Of a DNA stretch of 64,000 nt, positions 62,183-64,000 are shown piece after piece (position 1 is the first letter of the stretch; each line of letters begins with the position of its first letter). The stretch comes from Litoreibacter halocynthiae. Lineage in GTDB: Bacteria; Pseudomonadota; Alphaproteobacteria; Rhodobacterales; Rhodobacteraceae. The translations under genes were made by a program, and so were the position numbers. The stretch lies in the NCBI RefSeq assembly GCF_004365635.1, contig NZ_SOBH01000003.1:434001-498000 (forward strand). Direction: 5' to 3'. The notes under the pieces were generated by a model. The model saw only the letters and a list, made by a program, of their open reading frames with translations. It was not told the DNA's origin and ran no database searches.

Positions 62183-62953
62183 TCACCGGAGCCGTTTGAG
62201 AAAGCCGTCATGCGCCACTGTGATCAGCAGCTTTGCCGGAATACTCTTGTCGATCTCGAACTCGGGATGGGTCTCGAGATAGTTCCAAACCGCAGTTTTG
62301 GGGTTGTTGCCCGGTCCCCAGGACCGATCGGGATATTCATCAGCGGGCATGTCCTCGATCAACGTGTCGAACACGACGCAATAGCTTCCGACCGACGTGA
62401 GCGGCGCATACAGCTCCAGCTCGCTTCGGACATGATCATGGGTGTGGTTCGAGTCCAGACATACAAGCACGCGCTCGTATCCTTCTGCTGCCTTTTGAAC
62501 CTGAGCGAAGATATCCGCATCAATGCTGGAACCCTCAATCATCTCAATGCGCGTGGCCATCGGGTGGTTCTGAATGGCGGTGCGGTTGTGCTCGCGAATG
62601 TCGATATCGATACCCAAGACTTTGCGGGAAGATTTCGACGGGTCCATAATAGTGCCCGCCTCGATGGCATCACACATGTCCAGTAGTGCAAGCATCGACG
62701 CGCTGAAAATCAGTGAGCCGCCATGTGCGATGCCCGTTTCGATAATCAGATCGGGTTTAACGCTCCAGATCAGTTCCTGCATCGCGACAATATCCTGCGG
62801 ATACTGAATGATCGGGCGATCTTGCCAGTGGTAGTTGTATGAGTATTTCGGACCGGTCGTGGCTTGTAGAAATGCCATCGCCATGTCGTTCAGTGGCTTG
62901 TTGTCCATCATGTCCGAGATGCGGCCTGCGATCTCTTGCTTAAATTCAGTCAT
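62183..62953 (-). CDS. Cephalosporin hydroxylase (CmcI)-family methyltransferase-like protein
   Basis: A 256-residue protein of the CmcI family. Characteristic parts are TGPKYSYNYHWQDRPIIQYPQDIVAMQELIW near residue 35, LIIETGIAHGGSLIFSASM (SAM-type loop) and CLDSNHTHDHVRSELELYAPL near residue 165. Despite the name, members in bacterial glycan clusters are thought to be SAM-dependent O-methyltransferases. The ATG at 62953 overlaps the stop of the upstream methyltransferase gene by eight bases, so the two act together. Confidence 0.85.
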   Translation of the reverse strand: MTEFKQEIAGRISDMMDNKPLNDMAMAFLQATTGPKYSYNYHWQDRPIIQYPQDIVAMQELIWSVKPDLIIETGIAHGGSLIFSASMLALLDMCDAIEAGTIMDPSKSSRKVLGIDIDIREHNRTAIQNHPMATRIEMIEGSSIDADIFAQVQKAAEGYERVLVCLDSNHTHDHVRSELELYAPLTSVGSYCVVFDTLIEDMPADEYPDRSWGPGNNPKTAVWNYLETHPEFEIDKSIPAKLLITVAHDGFLKRLR

Positions 62954-64000
62954 TTCCCACCTCAACATAAGTAAATGCGTCGTTCGACATTGTCCGGATC
63001 TCCTCGCAGTAATTAGGGTTCATCACAAGGATCCGTGACGACCGGGGCAGGTTTGGCAAAACCTCCTCAGGCGCGCTGACACGTAATCCGGTTCCGGCTA
63101 GAAAGCGGCCCTGTTTGCTTGGATTGATGTCGATCACAGCTTCAACCGATGCGCCTGCACGTTCACGTAGCAAGGCATAGATCACCCCTTTCGAAGCACC
63201 ACCCCAGACAACATCCGATTTCGTCGACGCCGAAGCACGATCTTGTAAGGAGGCTATGAAACCGTCGGGGAACATTACAGGATCTTGCGGGTCATACTCA
63301 GGTTCGCGCAAGCTGGACAAATCACCGATGACATAAAGGTACTGCCCTCCAAAGCAGTGGCCCATCGCAGGGGCTTTGCCGAAGATTTTGCAGAAGTCGG
63401 ACAGCCGGAAATAGTTAACATGTTCATAGAAAATATCGAACCATGACCGCTTGCCGCAGATCCAGTCAAAGCACGGAACCTCAATATAGATCAGGCCGCG
63501 ACCGCCGTTAGCGTCGCGCAACTGACATAGAAACGCATAAGGGTCTGGAATGTGTTCCAGCACATGGCGAAGCACCAGTCCTTTTGCCGAAAAACCCAGT
63601 TCAGGGCCGAAATAGCGCTTTTGGATACGGGGGCTATTCCCTTCATAGGTGGGGTCAAATCCCGTGATTGAAGCGCCGCGCCCCGCGAGTATCTCAAGGA
63701 ATGTTCCTTTACCGCACCCGACCTCGACCAGATCATCTAGCCCGATCTTGTCGGAAATCAGATCAGCGGCCCAGTCCAGATGCTGGCGGAACGGCGCACT
63801 GTTGGCCTGTTCGTTTTGGTAGGCGGAATCGTAGTCGACGAGGGATGGATCAAAAGTGTCATTGCGTACCAACCCCGATTTCAGGTCTTCGACGATGCGA
63901 ATGTCACCCCGCGGACAATTCCGGGCATCTTCAGCAGTGTTATACATTCGGTTCTGAAAGACCGGAAAGTCATCTTGCGAATACAACAGACGGGTTGCAG
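62946..64000 (-). CDS. Sugar C-methyltransferase-type SAM methyltransferase (5' end outside window)
   Basis: At least 350 residues; the frame stays open to the right edge, so the true start is probably outside (a TTG at 63986 is the furthest start codon visible). VEVGCGKGTFLEILAGRGASITGFDP is the SAM motif I region, LVLRHVLEHIPDPYAFL motif III-like. The C-terminal part with VVWGGASKGVIYALL and VIDINPSKQGRF matches the C-methyltransferase C-terminal domain found in NDP-sugar 3-C-methyltransferases. It would modify a deoxysugar. Coupled to the CmcI-like gene. Confidence 0.85.
   Translation of the reverse strand, partial: ATRLLYSQDDFPVFQNRMYNTAEDARNCPRGDIRIVEDLKSGLVRNDTFDPSLVDYDSAYQNEQANSAPFRQHLDWAADLISDKIGLDDLVEVGCGKGTFLEILAGRGASITGFDPTYEGNSPRIQKRYFGPELGFSAKGLVLRHVLEHIPDPYAFLCQLRDANGGRGLIYIEVPCFDWICGKRSWFDIFYEHVNYFRLSDFCKIFGKAPAMGHCFGGQYLYVIGDLSSLREPEYDPQDPVMFPDGFIASLQDRASASTKSDVVWGGASKGVIYALLRERAGASVEAVIDINPSKQGRFLAGTGLRVSAPEEVLPNLPRSSRILVMNPNYCEEIRTMSNDAFTYVEVGND

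Overview
This window looks like chromosome from a marine alphaproteobacterium of the Rhodobacteraceae (Roseobacter group). Base composition is about 60% G+C. The markers include a COQ9-family protein, a TrcR (DUF1013) cell-cycle regulator, an aa3-oxidase subunit IV of 44 residues, the plant/alphaproteobacterial type of glutamate-cysteine ligase, and a TauR-xsc-pta-soeABC sulfonate block. Gene density is very high. Many neighbours overlap by ATGA, GTGA, TTGA or TGATG, so translational coupling is common.

Region by region: 1-182 is the tail of a gluconokinase, followed by a SARP-type winged-helix/TPR regulator with a palindrome in front of it. 2.1-3.5 kb holds pgsA-moaD-moaE. 3.5-5.7 kb is a BON/OmpA-type envelope protein coupled to a small coiled-coil membrane protein. 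ubiA and rsmE diverge at 6743/6744 with no base between their start codons; rsmE leads a coupled operon with two unknown proteins, and gshA follows. 10.1-14.1 kb (minus strand) is a tightly overlapped pyrB operon: pyrB, a 33-residue membrane peptide, a 179-residue membrane protein, a dihydroorotase homologue that has lost its catalytic residues, plsY and a DUF805 protein. 14.2-15.5 kb holds a family-4-like uracil-DNA glycosylase and moaB. 15.6-20.5 kb is an RND efflux pair. 20.5-31.1 kb is mostly housekeeping: a DsbD alpha-domain protein, YqgE, Sua5/TsaC, acyl-CoA dehydrogenase, a metallo-beta-lactamase-fold hydrolase, cytochrome oxidase subunit IV, rpsU, COQ9, a quinone oxidoreductase, RNase T2 and TrcR. 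31.2-40 kb adds malonyl-CoA synthetase, a periplasmic CpdB-type nucleotidase, an SDR without its catalytic lysine, an RsmC-like methyltransferase, clpS, a HAD phosphatase and a GlcD-type dehydrogenase. A CAU-anticodon tRNA follows.

40.1-44.6 kb is a sugar-acid block (lactonase, 2-dehydro-3-deoxygalactonokinase, aldose 1-epimerase, aldehyde dehydrogenase), part of an oxidative galactose-type route. 44.7-49.3 kb is the least understood part: an M19-dipeptidase homologue with altered metal site, a 547-residue protein of unknown function and a DUF3726-like protein, coupled by ATGA overlaps and followed by a HisD-family dehydrogenase that may be the sulfopropanediol dehydrogenase HpsN. pssA-psd follow. 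51.2-60.2 kb (minus strand) runs TauR regulator, xsc, pta, soeA, soeB, soeC. Together these would split sulfoacetaldehyde to acetyl phosphate and sulfite, turn acetyl phosphate into acetyl-CoA, and oxidise sulfite to sulfate with electrons to quinone. The last 3 kb, after a 725-base structured and AT-shifted gap, belongs to a surface-glycan cluster: a GT2 glycosyltransferase, a CmcI-like protein and a C-methyltransferase that is cut by the window edge. I saw no CRISPR array, insertion sequence, prophage or rRNA.
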